Source of the DNA: Diplolepis rosae
Lineage: Eukaryota > Arthropoda > Insecta > Hymenoptera > Diplolepididae
Assembly: GCA_030998225.1 (NCBI GenBank)
Contig: JAPYXD010000522.1
Span: 7,254,001 to 7,318,000 of the forward strand
Length of the DNA: 64,000 bases
Reading direction: 5' to 3'
Below the pieces are notes generated by a model, which was not told the origin of the DNA, did no database searches, and was given only the letters and a program-made list of their open reading frames with translations. A program made the position numbers and the translations under genes. Shown piece by piece: positions 1-12,275 of this stretch; position 1 is the stretch's first letter, and every line of letters begins with the position of its first letter.

Positions 1-129
1 TGTTCAAATTTTTAACGAATTTGAAATCTTTCTGTGGCAAAAATTTCGCACTCAACTAAATAATTTGAAACATTTGTTCAAATTAAATAAATTTCTGCTT
101 TAAACCAAACAAGTTATATCTTCGACCAT

Positions 130-735
130 ATAACAATCCATTAATTACTTTCTTTTAAAGAAAAATTTATTTTATTCAAGCAAATATTTATTTGCCCCAA
201 AGATGTTTTGTATGAATAAAACAAATGTTATTTCATTCAAATAAATATTTTCTTTGAATTAAAAAAAGCCTTTCAAACAAACTATTTTCTTTCATTCAAT
301 CCAATCTTTTTTCTCAGTGCGTAATATTAAGAAGACTTCCACAAAATTCAGTAGATTTTTCGCAATTTTGAGATACCTTTACTCAAAAACATCATAAATA
401 TCATCAAATTTTACGTTACCTTCGTAACATAAAAATTTTGTGAATTTTCGAACATTTCTAACAGTGCAGGTAGAATTTTTGTTTCAATAACATCCAGAAA
501 ACAGATTCTTTGAATCAAAGAAGAATTTCTTTGGTATACGGTCAATGAAAAAATTTCTTTGAATCGAAGAAAGTTTTGTTGATTCAAAAAAAATTTCTTT
601 AATGTAAACAAATCTATTTCATTGGATCAAAGAAAATTTGTTTGAATTACCAAAACTTTCTTTAAGTCAAAGCAATTTTTTCTTTTACCGTATATTAAAG
701 GAATGTTTTTTTGATTCAAAGAAACTGTTTTCTCA
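130..735. repeat. Family A copies, partly degraded
   Basis: One worn copy at about 130-320 ends TTTTTTCTCAGTG. A second at about 495-737 starts CCAGAAAACAGATTCTTTGA and ends AAGAAACTGTTTTCTCAGTG. Frames here are not genes. Confidence 0.65.
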
Positions 736-1286
736 GTGAAGATCTACAAATTTTATTTAACAAAGTTTCTGATAAAACGTATATTTTTCATTTTAATTAC
801 AAAAAATACGATTAAAATTGGAAAATTCCATTATTTAAACAGAATATGTGACAGACGAAAAAAACGTTAAGATGAAAAATTATTTGCCTAACTGAGGTCT
901 ACATATTCTCAGTAGGACATTTTTTGACAAGATATATATTTTATGTTTTTGATTTTCAATATTGATAATCAAAAATTCCATTTTTTAACAAAAATATGTG
1001 AAATACAAAATAAGGATTTTTATCTTTTCTACTATTTCCCAAATTTTGAAAACAAATTTTAATGGATTTTGGACGTAAACATGTAGAAACTGGAGCAAGT
1101 TGTTCACATAAACTTGCTACTTTTCTCAAGTATCACATCCCCTTAAATCAAAGACTCAGAACGTGACTAATTTATGCAAATAACACCAGAAACATTTTAG
1201 TCACTAATTATTTTTTTCATAAATTATCTAGAATAATATTTATGTTGGGCTCAATGTGAGATCATGTATGTTTTTTTCCTCGCGTT
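736..1286. other. AT-rich stretch, no gene
   Basis: Contains AAAAAACGTTAAGATGAAAA-like runs related to the interior of family G (compare 9530 and 10010). Nothing else is recognised. Confidence 0.4.
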
Positions 1287-1553
1287 TCTCTCTAAATCGG
1301 AATTAGTCAAATTTTCACTGATTGAATCAGTGATTTGCCTGTTCACAGACTCATCAGCAAAAAATATTTTTTACTATTAAATCAGTTAATTTTCATTGAT
1401 TGAATGAGTGAAAAGTATTTTCCACTGTTATATCGGTTAATTTTCACCAAAGTAATCATTGAAATTCGACTGATTCACAGTAACCTCTTTTTAGCTATTT
1501 AAATCAGTGAAATTTCACTGATAATCAGTAGATTTTGACTGATTCAGATTTAG
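1287..1553. mobile_element. Family B element
   Basis: It runs from TCTCTCTAAATCGG to CAGATTTAGAGA with TCAGTG/CACTGA words throughout. Confidence 0.7.
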
Positions 1554-2017
1554 AGACTTCTTTCTGAATTCTAACAAAAAAATTAGTCGTGAAGTTTGAC
1601 ACGAGAGCCCTAATTTCTGATAAAAATTTATAGATAGCCCTTGAGTATTGTGAAAATACTCTCGATTCCTTAAATCTTATAATATTAGAAGTTCTAGTAA
1701 ATAAATTGTTGGATGAGATCATCGCAAGTGAACATAAAGTAGGCGCTTGCGTAATCCAGGGTAGAGGAGGAAGGAGGTTATTCATTAAGTCATCCGACAT
1801 TTTTATACTTTTATACAAATCGTTTTTGATATCATGAATACACTTTTAATGTAATGCGTCTTCGAGTCGAGAAATGAAAAATGTGATGGAGATTAATTGA
1901 AGTCAATCATTATTCGAAATGAATGCCAGATTTATTTATATATATGGAAAAAAATTCCTCTCACGTGCCTTGGTAAACAAAAAGAAGAGGTATTGCAAAT
2001 TCATTTCCCCAAATTTA

Positions 2018-2060
2018 TATATACAGGGTGTGCTAAAAATCGCGGAACGCTCAAATAAAT
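2018..2060. repeat. Solitary transposon-like end
   Basis: TATACAGGGTGTGCTAAAAA followed by CGCGGAACG resembles the common ACAGGGTGT-type insect transposon terminus. No partner end was seen. Confidence 0.35.
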
Positions 2061-2156
2061 CGGGAGGACTAAGTTTTAAAGAAAAATGTTTGAAATAAAA
2101 TAATAATAATAATATATGAAATTTAATATACGCACGTGTTAAATTTTAATATGTAT

Positions 2157-2407
2157 CAGACTGAGAAAACAATTTCTTTGAATCAAAGAAACACTTCTTT
2201 AATATATGATCAAAGAAAAAATTTCTTTGAATTAAAGAAAGTTTTGTTAATTTAAAAAAAATTTCTTCGATCCAAATAAATAAATTTGTTGACATTTAAG
2301 AAAATTTTGTTGAATCAACAAACCTTTCTTCAATTTAAAGAAATTTTTTCTTTGACCGTATATCAAAGAAATGTTTCTTTGATTCAAAGAAACTGTTTTC
2401 TGGGTAA
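2157..2407. mobile_element. Family A element
   Basis: Runs from CTGAGAAAACAATTTCTTTG to AAGAAACTGTTTTCTGGGT, about 250 bp, the same length as the copy in mariner. Confidence 0.75.
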
Positions 2408-2523
2408 AAAGTGTCGATAAAAAGTAATATTTTCTAGATTCTTTGATAACTTGTAAATCATTAAAACTGCTTAGTTGTATTTCAAATCAATTTAATCATC
2501 AATAAATATTATATTCAATAATC

Positions 2524-2872
2524 ACTGAGAAAAAAGATTTCATTGGATCAAAGATAATAATTTGTTTGAGCGACGTTCTTTGATTTAAAAAAATGATTTG
2601 TTTAAATGAAATATAAATTTGTTTGATTCAAACAAAATATCTTTGAACCAAATAAATATTTGTTTGAATCAAATTATTTTTTCTTCAAAACAAAGAAATT
2701 AATGCATTGATATATGGTGAAAGATATAATTTGTTTGGTTTAAGGCAGAAATTTATTTGATTCGAACAAATATTTATTTGGTCCAAAGATATTTTGTTTG
2801 AATCAAACAAATTTTGTTTCATATGAACAAATCATTTCTTTAAATCAAAGAAAGTCGTTCAAACAATACTTT
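2524..2872. mobile_element. Family A-related element
   Basis: Starts CACTGAGAAAAAAGATTTCA and contains TTTGTTTGAA/TTCAAACAAA words in addition to AAAGAAA; the right end is worn. Confidence 0.6.
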
Positions 2873-2995
2873 TGAGTAGACTTATTTGAAAAAAGCGAAG
2901 TGATCACTAAAATTTCTAGAATTTTTCTTAAAATCACAAAACTTATCTGAAATTTCTGTCAAATGTATTTGTATGAAGCTCCAGTTACCTAGAAC

Positions 2996-3155
2996 TGAAT
3001 CAGTCAAATTTTCACTAATTGAATCAATGATTCGCCTTTTCACTGATTCATCAACGAAAAAACTATTTTTCACTGTTAAATTAGTTAATGTTCACTGTTA
3101 AATCAATTCATTTTTACTGAAGTAATCAGTGAAATTTGACTGGTTCACAGTAAAA
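2996..3155. repeat. Partial family B element
   Basis: TCAGTCAAATTTTCACTAAT onwards matches the interior of the family; both ends are eroded. Confidence 0.55.
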
Positions 3156-3789
3156 GTTTGTATTTTTTAGGATGAAAGTATTTTAAATTTAATGTACGTT
3201 ATTGAAAAAAACTTCCATTACGTCTAATGAAAGTTTAATACAGAAATTTCTAACAGTGTTAATGCTCTTAAAAATTACACTAAATTTAATATACAAAGGT
3301 ACATTAATTCAAAAATAGATCTATCCTAATTTTAATATTGCTGTATATCTTATATTTCATTATTTTTGTAAAATTTACAGTTATATTCAGTAGAATGCCT
3401 ATTGCGTAGGTACATTTGATTCGAATAAGTCGTGGTTTATGAAGCGCGGAATTAATTAACGCAAGCAAAGTGTGACTGGCGTCATGGGTACGTGTCAAGG
3501 GAGGTCAATGACGCTTTTGATGTCCCTAGATGTCTTTCTGGATTATACGAAAATCGATAAACGGAGACATACGTCAAATGCACCTCAAAATAGACCGAAT
3601 CTCTTTCCTTTTCTCGTCTCAAGAGTTTCATTCGAACGTCAAGAACTGCAGTGCCTGAATTTCAAATCACCTGGAAATCTTGAATGTTATGTATACGTTT
3701 CAAACATAACTTTCAAATGCATAAACTCTGTGTTTCCTTTTCAAAATTTGAAGATTGAAATTTATTATAATTTTAATTGTTCATATAGA

Positions 3790-4132
3790 ACTCTCTAAAT
3801 CTGAATCAGTCAAAATCTACTGATTATCAGTGAAATTTGATCGATTCAAATAGCTAAGAAAGGATTACTGTGAATCTAAAATTAAATTACTTCAGTGAAA
3901 ATTAACTGATTTAACAGTGAACATTTTTTCACTGATTACTTCAGTGAAAGTTTTTTTCACCGATTACTTCTGTGAAAATTAACTGATTTGACAGTGAAGA
4001 ATATTTTTTTACTGATTCAATCAATGAAAATTCACTGACTTAACAGTGAAAAATATTTGTCACTTATGAATCAGTGAACAGGCAAATCACTGATTCAATC
4101 AATGAAAATTTGACTAATTCCGATTTAGAGAG
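3790..4132. mobile_element. Family B element with internal expansion
   Basis: CTCTCTAAATCTGAATCAG at the left and CGATTTAGAGAG at the right. It is longer than other copies because the CAGTGAA...CTGATT block is repeated. Confidence 0.75.
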
Positions 4133-5329
4133 AAGATAAAAATGTGTGGAATAAATTTCTTCTGATTTTTGGCGTTAAATCTATACGCAAATCGTGGCTA
4201 AGAATACTTTTGAATACAGGTTTTAGATCATAACAAACTATGAAGTAATATCTGCATAAATTCTCCTATGAGTTCCTAAAAATATGGTACAAAACTAAGA
4301 GGATATTTTATACAGTTTTGACATTTTTCTTCAGCAACATCTTTTTATGTGAGAGAATATAAATCACCAAATAATATATAAGTTTGGAAAAAATGTTTCC
4401 AGTGACATGTATGTAATAATTAGATAATAATTTGAGTTTTTATCAACTTTGGACTCTGAGGCAAACTATCAAAATTAATATATATTTTCAATTATTAATT
4501 AAGAGACAGTACAAGTTCTGAATATAAAAAATAAAACTTTTTTGTAAACATAAGAGATTTGTCGATAAATTTTACAGAAATGCCAGATGACAATATTTTT
4601 AAGAAAACTCCTTATTCTATAAATTCAATAGGAATTTCTATAATATTTATTGACAAATATGTTGTTTCTAAAAATTGGTGAATAAATCTTATCCTCTCAA
4701 TATTTTAACTTATGGACCCAGTAAATGCCACATATTTTTTTTGCTCCCGAGTATAAAGTAATAATTATTTAATAATATTTCATATTAATTTTGCAGGTAT
4801 TGAATGTTTATTAAAAATGTTTATATTAATAGAACAGATTTTGATTTTTAGAGAGCAACGTCTTTTTATAGCCATCTAGAAAAATTATTAACCTCGTTAT
4901 CTCATTCTTGTCAGAGACAACTTTTTATCCCCAGGGATACTCTCCATAGAGCTCTTTAATTAGTAGTTTAATTAGTTACACAGGATACCCAACTACGAAA
5001 CTTTCCCGGCATTTTTTGTGGCTTGTTTCTTTCAATGCAATCTATATTTTACCGATGTTTTTCCATTTTATTTATGGCTGAATATATATATATACACTGT
5101 TAGAAATGTTCGAAAATTTACAAACTTTTTATGTTACAAAGATAACGTAAAATTTGACAATATTTATATGGTTTTTTTGAGTAAAAGTATCTTAAAACTG
5201 CGAAAAATGTGCTGAATTTTCTGAAATTTTTCTTCATATTATGAAACTCAACTGGATTTTTATAAAATGTAATTATACGACTGCGCAAATATTCATTTCT
5301 TAAATTCAAAGAAAAAGAAGCCATTAAAA
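4133..5329. other. AT-rich stretch, no gene
   Basis: The segment 4545-4680 resembles 31060-31165 (TTTACAGAA ... GGAATTTCT ... TTTATTGACA), suggesting another old repeat. Nothing else is recognised. Confidence 0.4.
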
Positions 5330-6262
5330 AATTTTCTTCAAATCAAAGAAACTTATCTTTGATCGTATAGCAATGTTCAAGTTTGTTTGATTCAAAGAAA
5401 TGTTTTTTGAATGAAAGAAAGTTTTATTTAAATTCAGAAAATCGTTTTCTTAACTTAATTTCTTCAATCCGAAGTAAAAACACCTTTAAAACAAATATAA
5501 ATTTATTTGACTTTAATAAACCATGTTTTTACCCTTTCACAAATAAAATAATTTTTGTTTTAACATTATTTATTTGAATTAAGAATATATTTTTTGATTT
5601 AAATACAGTACTGACAAAAACTTAAGAAATAAATTAATTTTATTACCTTTAACGAAGAAAATTTTTTCTTGAAATTAATGAAAATATTTCTGTGAATCAT
5701 TTTACGTATGTACTACGCGACTGCGTATACTTTCTTTTCTTTAATTCAAAGGGAAAAAAAATTATTCAAAGAAACTTTTCTTTGACTGTAAAGCAATGCA
5801 CAAATTTGTTTGATTCAAAGACATTTTTTTTTTAATCAAAGAAACTGTTTTCTGGGTATACACGCAGAAAAAAGTTTTATTTAAATTTAAATAGAATTTT
5901 TTCTTAACCTAATTTCTTCAATCCGAAGTAAAAACACCTTTAGGACAAATATAAATTTATTTGATTTAAAAATATATTTTTCTGATTCTAATACAGTACT
6001 GGCAAAAATTTAAGAAAGGATTTATTTAATTTTATTACCTTTAACGAAGAAAATGTATTCATCAACTTAAAGAAAATATTTCTGTGTATCGTTTTACGTA
6101 TGTCAATCTGCGTATACTTTCTTTTCTTTAATTCAAGGAAATAAAATAATCAAGAAAGGTCTCTAAATCAAAGAAACTTTTCTTTGAACGAATAGCAATG
6201 CACAAATTTGTTTGATTCAAAGAAATTTTGTTTGAATCAAAGAAACATTTTTCTGTGTGTAG
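5330..6262. repeat. Two tandem long-form family A units
   Basis: The landmark AAAAACACCTTTA occurs at about 5486 and 5932 (period about 446 bp). The units end in AAGAAACTGTTTTCTGGGT near 5860 and AAAGAAACATTTTTCTGTGT near 6258. Open frames here are repeat artefacts. Confidence 0.7.
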
Positions 6263-7469
6263 AAATTTCTAACAGTGTATATATACATATATATTGTGTG
6301 TGTACATATACATGTATTCTATTGTTAATTTTACTTTTGGATTATTGAACGGATTTCTTAGAATGACATCTTTAATATACAACTAAGCGAGATTCAAGAT
6401 TCCAAGATGCGATTTTGCTTTTAGAACAGAAGCCTATTTTTGGAAAAATGCGAAGAATCTCAATGCTCTTGTGAAGAGTGATTCTTTAGAAAGCAGCTCA
6501 GTTCGAAGATTTTTATTTTAACCAGTCACGGATTTGGAGTTCGTGAGGTTTCTATTCCCCGATGGCCATCAACGCACGTGTTATGGCGCTATGTCAATCT
6601 TCAATTCGTGTCTTGAGTGCGGGTGTTTCCAAAAGTGGGGACTCACTCATTTTTCTACATTGGGGTCAAGACCGTTACTGTCTAGACATCCATTCGTTCC
6701 AATGGATATTTTCATTACAGAGTGTTTCATCAAGAATAGGTTATTTAATATCTCTCATGGGGTGCATCAATATCCCCCACATTCTACATTATATCAAATT
6801 TATTTTACTGTAATTAGTGACACAAAATTATCATTTGCCCTAAATTTTATTTTTTCAAATTATCATTTGCCTTTGTCTTTATATTTCCAAATCACTCTTT
6901 AACTTAATTCGTATTTTTCCAAACCACCATTCAGCCTAATTTTTATTCTTCTCAATTATCATTTGTCATAATTTTTATATTTCCGGATGTCATGTAATGT
7001 CATGTAAGTGTAAAACCATTTGACCTAAAACGCATCCGGTCGAAATAAACGGCTTCAAAGACAAAATTAGCCAATTCGAATTTTCAATAAATCAGAAAAA
7101 ATGTTTATCATTTGAATCAAATTTTTCCAATATTATTACTTGGCCGGATTTGATTAGTATTAACTGGTTTTTCTGGTGGATATTCATTTGTCCAAAACCT
7201 CATTTTGTACCATTGCCAATTTAGTAATATTCAGTGACTTTTTTCTCAAAAAGGAATTTCTGACAAATGAAAACCTATCAAATTTTCAGAAACATGACAA
7301 TTCGGAGCAGTTAATTAAAATTAAATAAAATGCTGATTTGCAGATATAAAATTATAACAAATGATTTCGAAAAATATAAATTAGGGTAAATAGTAATTCA
7401 GTCATATGAATTTCGGTCAAATGTTTATAGTGACTTGGAAATTGTGTCTTAGCAAAAAAAAGGGAATTA
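6263..7469. other. AT-rich stretch, no supported gene
   Basis: A 122-codon frame at 6534-6902 overlaps an 83-codon frame in another phase. Neither shows a recognised motif, so I do not call a gene. Confidence 0.4.
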
Positions 7470-8270
7470 ACTCGTGAAAATTTTCGTGGAATGATTTATT
7501 ACGACTTTCGACGTAGATTATCAAGACAACAATGCATCGATCAACTTACTTCCACTTTTGTCAATGAAGCCCCATTCTATGCCACTATGAAACGCTGGTA
7601 TAACGAGTTTAATCGTGGTTGCCATTCGCTCACCGACGAATTTCGTAAAGGTCGTCAAAAATCAGTTGTTGAGCCAGAAAACATTAATACTGTGCAAAAA
7701 CTGATAATGCAAGATCGTCATGTGACATACTGTGAGATTAAGGCAACCTTACACCCAGAAAACAGCTTCTTTGAATCAAAGAAACATTTCTTTGATATAC
7801 GGTCAAAGAAAGAATTTCTTTGAATTAAAGAAAGTTTTGTTGATTCAAACACATTTTCTTTAATGTAAACAAATCTATTTCTTTGGATCAAAGAAATTTT
7901 TTCCGAAATGTCAAAACTTTCTTTGATTCAAAGAAATTCTTTCTTTGACCGTATATCAAAGAAATGTTTCTTTGATTCAAAGAAACTGTTTTCTCAGTGT
8001 AGACATTAGTTCCACCAGCATATATAAAATATTGCATGAACATTTAGCCATGAAAAAGATTTGTTCTCGTTGGATCCCCCATAATTTGACAAAACCATGT
8101 TTTGGAGATGTTTCAAGCAGAATGGAATAAATGCTATGACACAGGTTTCTAATGCATGCAAAAATGTATAGATCATAAAGGAAAATACTTTGAAAAACAA
8201 TAAAGCCATTTTTCATGACAAATTACTGTTTTTCACTATTAGGTTCAAAATATAAATAGTGCCCCTCGTA
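7470..8270 (+). pseudogene. Gutted mariner transposase with nested element
   Basis: The N-terminal helix-turn-helix half is readable from 7491 (MIYYDFRRRLSRQQCIDQLT, later DRHVTYCEIKATL). It resumes after a nested insertion at 8002-8093 with STSIYKILHEHLAMKKICSR and WIPHNLTK. It then jumps to the C-terminus at 8108-8203 (FQAEWNKCYDT ... CIDHKGKYFEKQ, then stop), in another frame and with one in-frame stop. The whole catalytic DD34D core is missing. A mariner-like right end occurs near 8255-8270 (read on the minus strand as TACGAGGGGCACTATTT). A clear left end was not found. The copy is dead. Confidence 0.9.
7752..7999. mobile_element. Family A element nested in mariner, TA duplication
   Basis: This 248-bp element starts CACCCAGAAAACAGCTTCTT and ends AAGAAACTGTTTTCTCAGTG, which are inverted repeats. 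It is flanked by TA at 7750-7751 and 8000-8001. Removing it with one TA restores the mariner reading frame (ATL-DISSTS), which fixes both ends and the duplication to the base. The interior repeats AAAGAAA/TTTCTTT dyads. Confidence 0.92.
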
Positions 8271-8750
8271 TGCGCCTCTCCATAATGAAATAGAGATATC
8301 AAAAATAGGAATTGAATTCCCAAATTGCATCATCCAGTATAAAGTATACTGAAATTGTCAGAACGATTTTTCTCAACGGAAATTGAATTCGACAGAAACG
8401 TCTCTTACTCAGCTTCATTCTTTGAGTTGAGAAATATAATGAAGCTGAAGGAGGTAAATTTTCTTTTGTGAACCGTATAGTGGATTCGAATCATGTCGTT
8501 CAGATCAAATTTCCCCTGCAATCTGCTATAGAAAGTATTTTGTGCACTTTGTATCCACCTTTGATGTTCACTCTCTGCAAATAGAATTGCCATAAGCTGA
8601 TATTACGTAGTCTGCACACATAAAAAGAAAATCAGTATTTGCAAGACTTTCCATTTCACTTTTTTAAATAATCATCCCATTCAAAGTTTTCTTTACTACC
8701 CCTAAAATATATATTTTCAAGACTTTCGGGGGTGATTTTTATAGGTTTTT
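8271..8750. other. Unassigned stretch
   Basis: No gene or repeat end recognised between mariner and family G copy 1. Confidence 0.4.
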
Positions 8751-8867
8751 ACATTCTCATCATGGATGAGAAGGTATTGGTTTTATGTGAAAAATGACTT
8801 TCGATATTTTCATCAAATCTTTACGTTTTGAGACCCCCTGAGTCATAAAAAAGGGTTTTTACGAAAG

Positions 8868-8898
<31 letters not shown>

Positions 8899-10690
8899 AG
8901 GTCGTGTGCGGCATAACTCTCGATAGAATTATCAGATTGAATTGAGCTTTGGTACACTTTATCGGAGCCAAAAAAGTAAGGACAAGTTCGTTAACCAGCC
9001 ACATCCAATCAAAATTGAGGGATTGAGCACTACTTTTGTGTTTTTGAAAATAATTTTTTAAAAAAATCATAAATTTCAATACTGGTTTTTGATAGTGCTC
9101 ATAAATCTCTACAAATTATCCTGATAACATTTTTTGATTAAATCAAAATTAGAAATGTCACAGCATATTCAAATTCGAAAAAAGTCAATATCAAAATTCC
9201 ATTTTCCAGTTAAATTATACGAGATACGAAAAAACGTTATGATACAATATTATTAAATAAATAAAGACCTACAAATTTGAATTGTAACATTTTTTCATAA
9301 GATGCATATTTATCTTTTTAATTAAAAAAAAAACTATTGAAAATCCAAAATTCAATTTTTTAGCAATAATATTCGAAACACGAAAAAAACGTAAGAATAC
9401 AAAGTTGTTTGTTTCAAAAAGATCTACAAATTTTGTCTCACACAGTTTCTGATAAAACATATATTTTTCGTTTCAATTCCAAAAAATACGATTAAAATTC
9501 AAAAATTCCATTTTTTAGACAAAATATGAGAGATACAAAAAAACGTTTAGATGGAAAATTGTTTGCTCTTAAATCTCTACAAATTATCCTGATAACATTT
9601 TTTGATTAAATCAAAATTAGAAATGTCACAGCATATTCAAATTCGAAAAAACTCAATATCAAAATTCCATTTTCAAGTTAAATTATACGAGATACGAAAA
9701 AACGTTATGATACAATATTATTAAATAAATAAAGACCTACAAATTTGAATTGTAACATTTTTTCATAAGATGCATATTTATCTTTTTAATTAAAAAAAGA
9801 AACTATTGAAAATCCAAAATTCAATTTTTTAGCAATAATATTCGAAACACGAATAAACGTAAGAATACAAAGTTGTTCGTTTCAAAAAGATCTACAAATT
9901 TTGTCTCACACAGTTTCTGATAAAACATATATTTTTCGTTTCAATTCCAAAAAATGCGATTAAAATTCAAAAATTTCATTTTTTAGACAAAATATGTGAG
10001 ATTCAAAAAAAACTTTAAGATGAAAATTGTTTGGCTAAATGAGGTCTACAAATTCTCATTAAGACATTTCGGGACAGGATGTATATTTTATGTTTTGATT
10101 ATGAATATTAAAAAAATCCGATTTTTTTCACCAAAATATGTGAGATACGAAATAAGCGTTGTTCTGCAAAATCGTTTCCTTAAATAAAGTCTACGATTGT
10201 TTTTCCTTTTTGAGAGATTTGGAAGAAAATAAATTATTTTAATCATGTAATTTATTAAAAAGTTACTGAAATGTATACAGAAAATCGAGCGCGAAGCGCG
10301 AGCGCCATGATGAGAATGTGTTCCTTAAGGCTGATAGAGCCTTAAGTAAATTGAATTTCTTGTTTCACTTAATCTGAAAAAGAAACTTAGTGAATTTGAG
10401 AAGATGACTAATTTACATCATCTTTAATATCATTAAGTTGGTTTGAGTTTCAGTATTAAATTATAAGAAATAAACTTAAACGTATGCGAAGAGCACAAGA
10501 CCGAGCGCAAAGCGCGAGGTCCAGAAAGAACGGAGCGCGAAGCGCGACGTTCAAAAATTCCGGAGCGCGAAGCGCGACGATCAAATCGCGCGCCCTAGGC
10601 GCGCTCAAACTTGCGAGCGAAGCGAGCTGCGCGCGAAGCGCGCGATGAGAATGTGCCCGCGAAGCGGGCAGATTTTTTAAATCTCTTTTC
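8751..10690. mobile_element. Family G element, copy 1, with GCGC-GAA hairpins
   Basis: It begins ACATTCTCATCATGG and the same word inverted occurs at 10303-10318. A CTGT microsatellite lies at about 8871-8898. A segment of about 473 bp is directly repeated (starting near 9098 and 9571). The right part, 10285-10675, carries at least six short hairpins of the form GCGC-GAA-GCGC plus GGGCGCGC-type palindromes, very G+C-rich against the AT-rich background. CTTAAGGCT/AGCCTTAAG is another perfect hairpin near 10326. No coding frame is credible. I do not recognise the family. Confidence 0.75.
8871..8898. repeat. CTGT microsatellite
   Basis: About seven CTGT units in family G copy 1. The equivalent site in copy 2 (about 11037-11048) has only three, so the tract length varies between copies. 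Confidence 0.9.
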
Positions 10691-10908
10691 AACGGTCTAC
10701 ACCCAGAAGAAAGTTTCTTTAACTCAAAAAAAAATTTTTTGAATCAGACAAATTTGTGCATTGCTATACGACTAAAGACAAATTTCTTTGATGTAAAGAA
10801 ATTTCTTGATTGATTCACAGAAATATTTTCTTTAATTTAAAGAAAAAATTGTCTTTGTTCAAAGTAATAAAATTAAGTAAATTGCATATTTATTATTTTT
10901 AAAGACAT
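10691..10908. repeat. Family A-like fragment between the family G copies
   Basis: Starts CACCCAGAAGAAAGTTTCTT and carries CACAGAAATATTTTCTTTAA. The right half is missing where family G copy 2 begins, suggesting G inserted into it or was duplicated with it. Confidence 0.55.
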
Positions 10909-10910
10909 AT

Positions 10911-12275
10911 TTTTTTTACATTCTCATCATGGATGAGAAGGTATTGGTTTTATGTGAAAAATGACTTTCGAAATTTTCATCAAATCATTACGTTTTGAGA
11001 CCCCCTGAGTCAGAAAAAATGGTTTTTACGAAAGTGTCTGTCTGTCTGTAGTAGGTCGTGTGCGGCATAACTCTCGATAGAATTATCAGATTGAATTGAG
11101 CTTTGGTACACTTTATCGGAGCCGAAAAAGTAAGGACAAGTTCGTTAACCAGCCACATCCAATCAAAATTGAGGGGTTGAGCACCACTTTTGTGTTTTTG
11201 AAAATAATTTTTTGAAAAAATCAAAAATTTCAATACTGGTTTTAGATAGTGCTCATAAATCTCTAAAAATTATCCTGATAACATTTTTTGATTAAATCAA
11301 AATTAGAAATATTACAGCATATTCAAATTCGAAAAAAGTCAATATCAAAATTCCATTTTCCAGTTAAATTATACGAGATACGAAAAAACGTTATGATACA
11401 ATATTATTAAATAAATAAAGTCCTACAAATTTGAATTGTAACATTTTTTCGTAAGATGCATATTTTTCTTTTTAATTAAAAAAAAAACTATTGAAAATCC
11501 AAAATTCAATTTTTTAACAATAATATGTAAAATAAGAAAAAGACGTAAGAATACAAAGTTGTTAGTTTCAAAAAGATCTACAAGTTTTGTCTCACACAGT
11601 TTCTGATAAAACATATATTTTTCGTTTCAATTCCAAAAAATACGATTAAAATTCAAAAATTTCATTTTTTAGACAAAATATGTGAGATTCAAAAAAAACT
11701 TTAAGATGAAAATTGTTTGGCTAAATAAGGTCTACACATTCTTATCGATAAATTTCTCGACAGGATGTATATTTTATGTTTTGATTTTTAATATTAAATA
11801 AATTCGATTTTTTTGACCAAAATATGTGATACGAAATAAGCGTTGTTCTGCAAAATCATTTCCTTAAATAAAGTCTACGATTGTTTTTCCCTTTTAAAAG
11901 ATTTGGAAGAAAATAAATTTATCAATAATCATGTAATTTATTAAAAAGTTACAAAAATGCATACAGAAAATCGAGCGCGAAGCGCGAGTGTCATGATGAG
12001 AATGTATTCCTTAAGGCCGATAGAGCCTTAAGTAAATTGAATTTCCTGTTTCACTTAATCTGAAAAAGAAACTTAGTGAATTTGAGAAAATGACTAATTT
12101 ACATCATCTTTAATATCATTAAGTTGGTTTGAGCTTCAGTATTAAATTATAAGAAATAAACTTAAACGTATGCGATGAGCACAAGACCGAGCGCAAAGCG
12201 CGAGGTCCAGAAAGAACGGAGCGCGAAGCGCGACGATCGAATCGCGCGCCCTAGGCGCGCTCAAACTTGCGCTCA
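10911..12275. mobile_element. Family G element, copy 2
   Basis: This is a close copy of 8751-10690, with the internal 473-bp segment present only once and the terminal hairpins cut short after CGCGCCCTAGGCGCGC. The inverted ACATTCTCATCATGG words are at about 10918 and 11990. About 220 bp of family A-like sequence separates the two copies. Confidence 0.78.

Noticed and set aside
3472..3798. 108-codon plus frame running into a family B element
   Set aside because: No motif, and its end depends on the inserted element.
6534..6902. 122-codon plus frame with several Cys and His
   Set aside because: No domain pattern, overlaps another frame, and no splice or promoter context.
10456..10692. Arg/Ala/Leu-rich 78-codon minus frame
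   Set aside because: It is translation of the GCGC-GAA-GCGC hairpin run of family G; a similar frame appears in copy 2 for the same reason.
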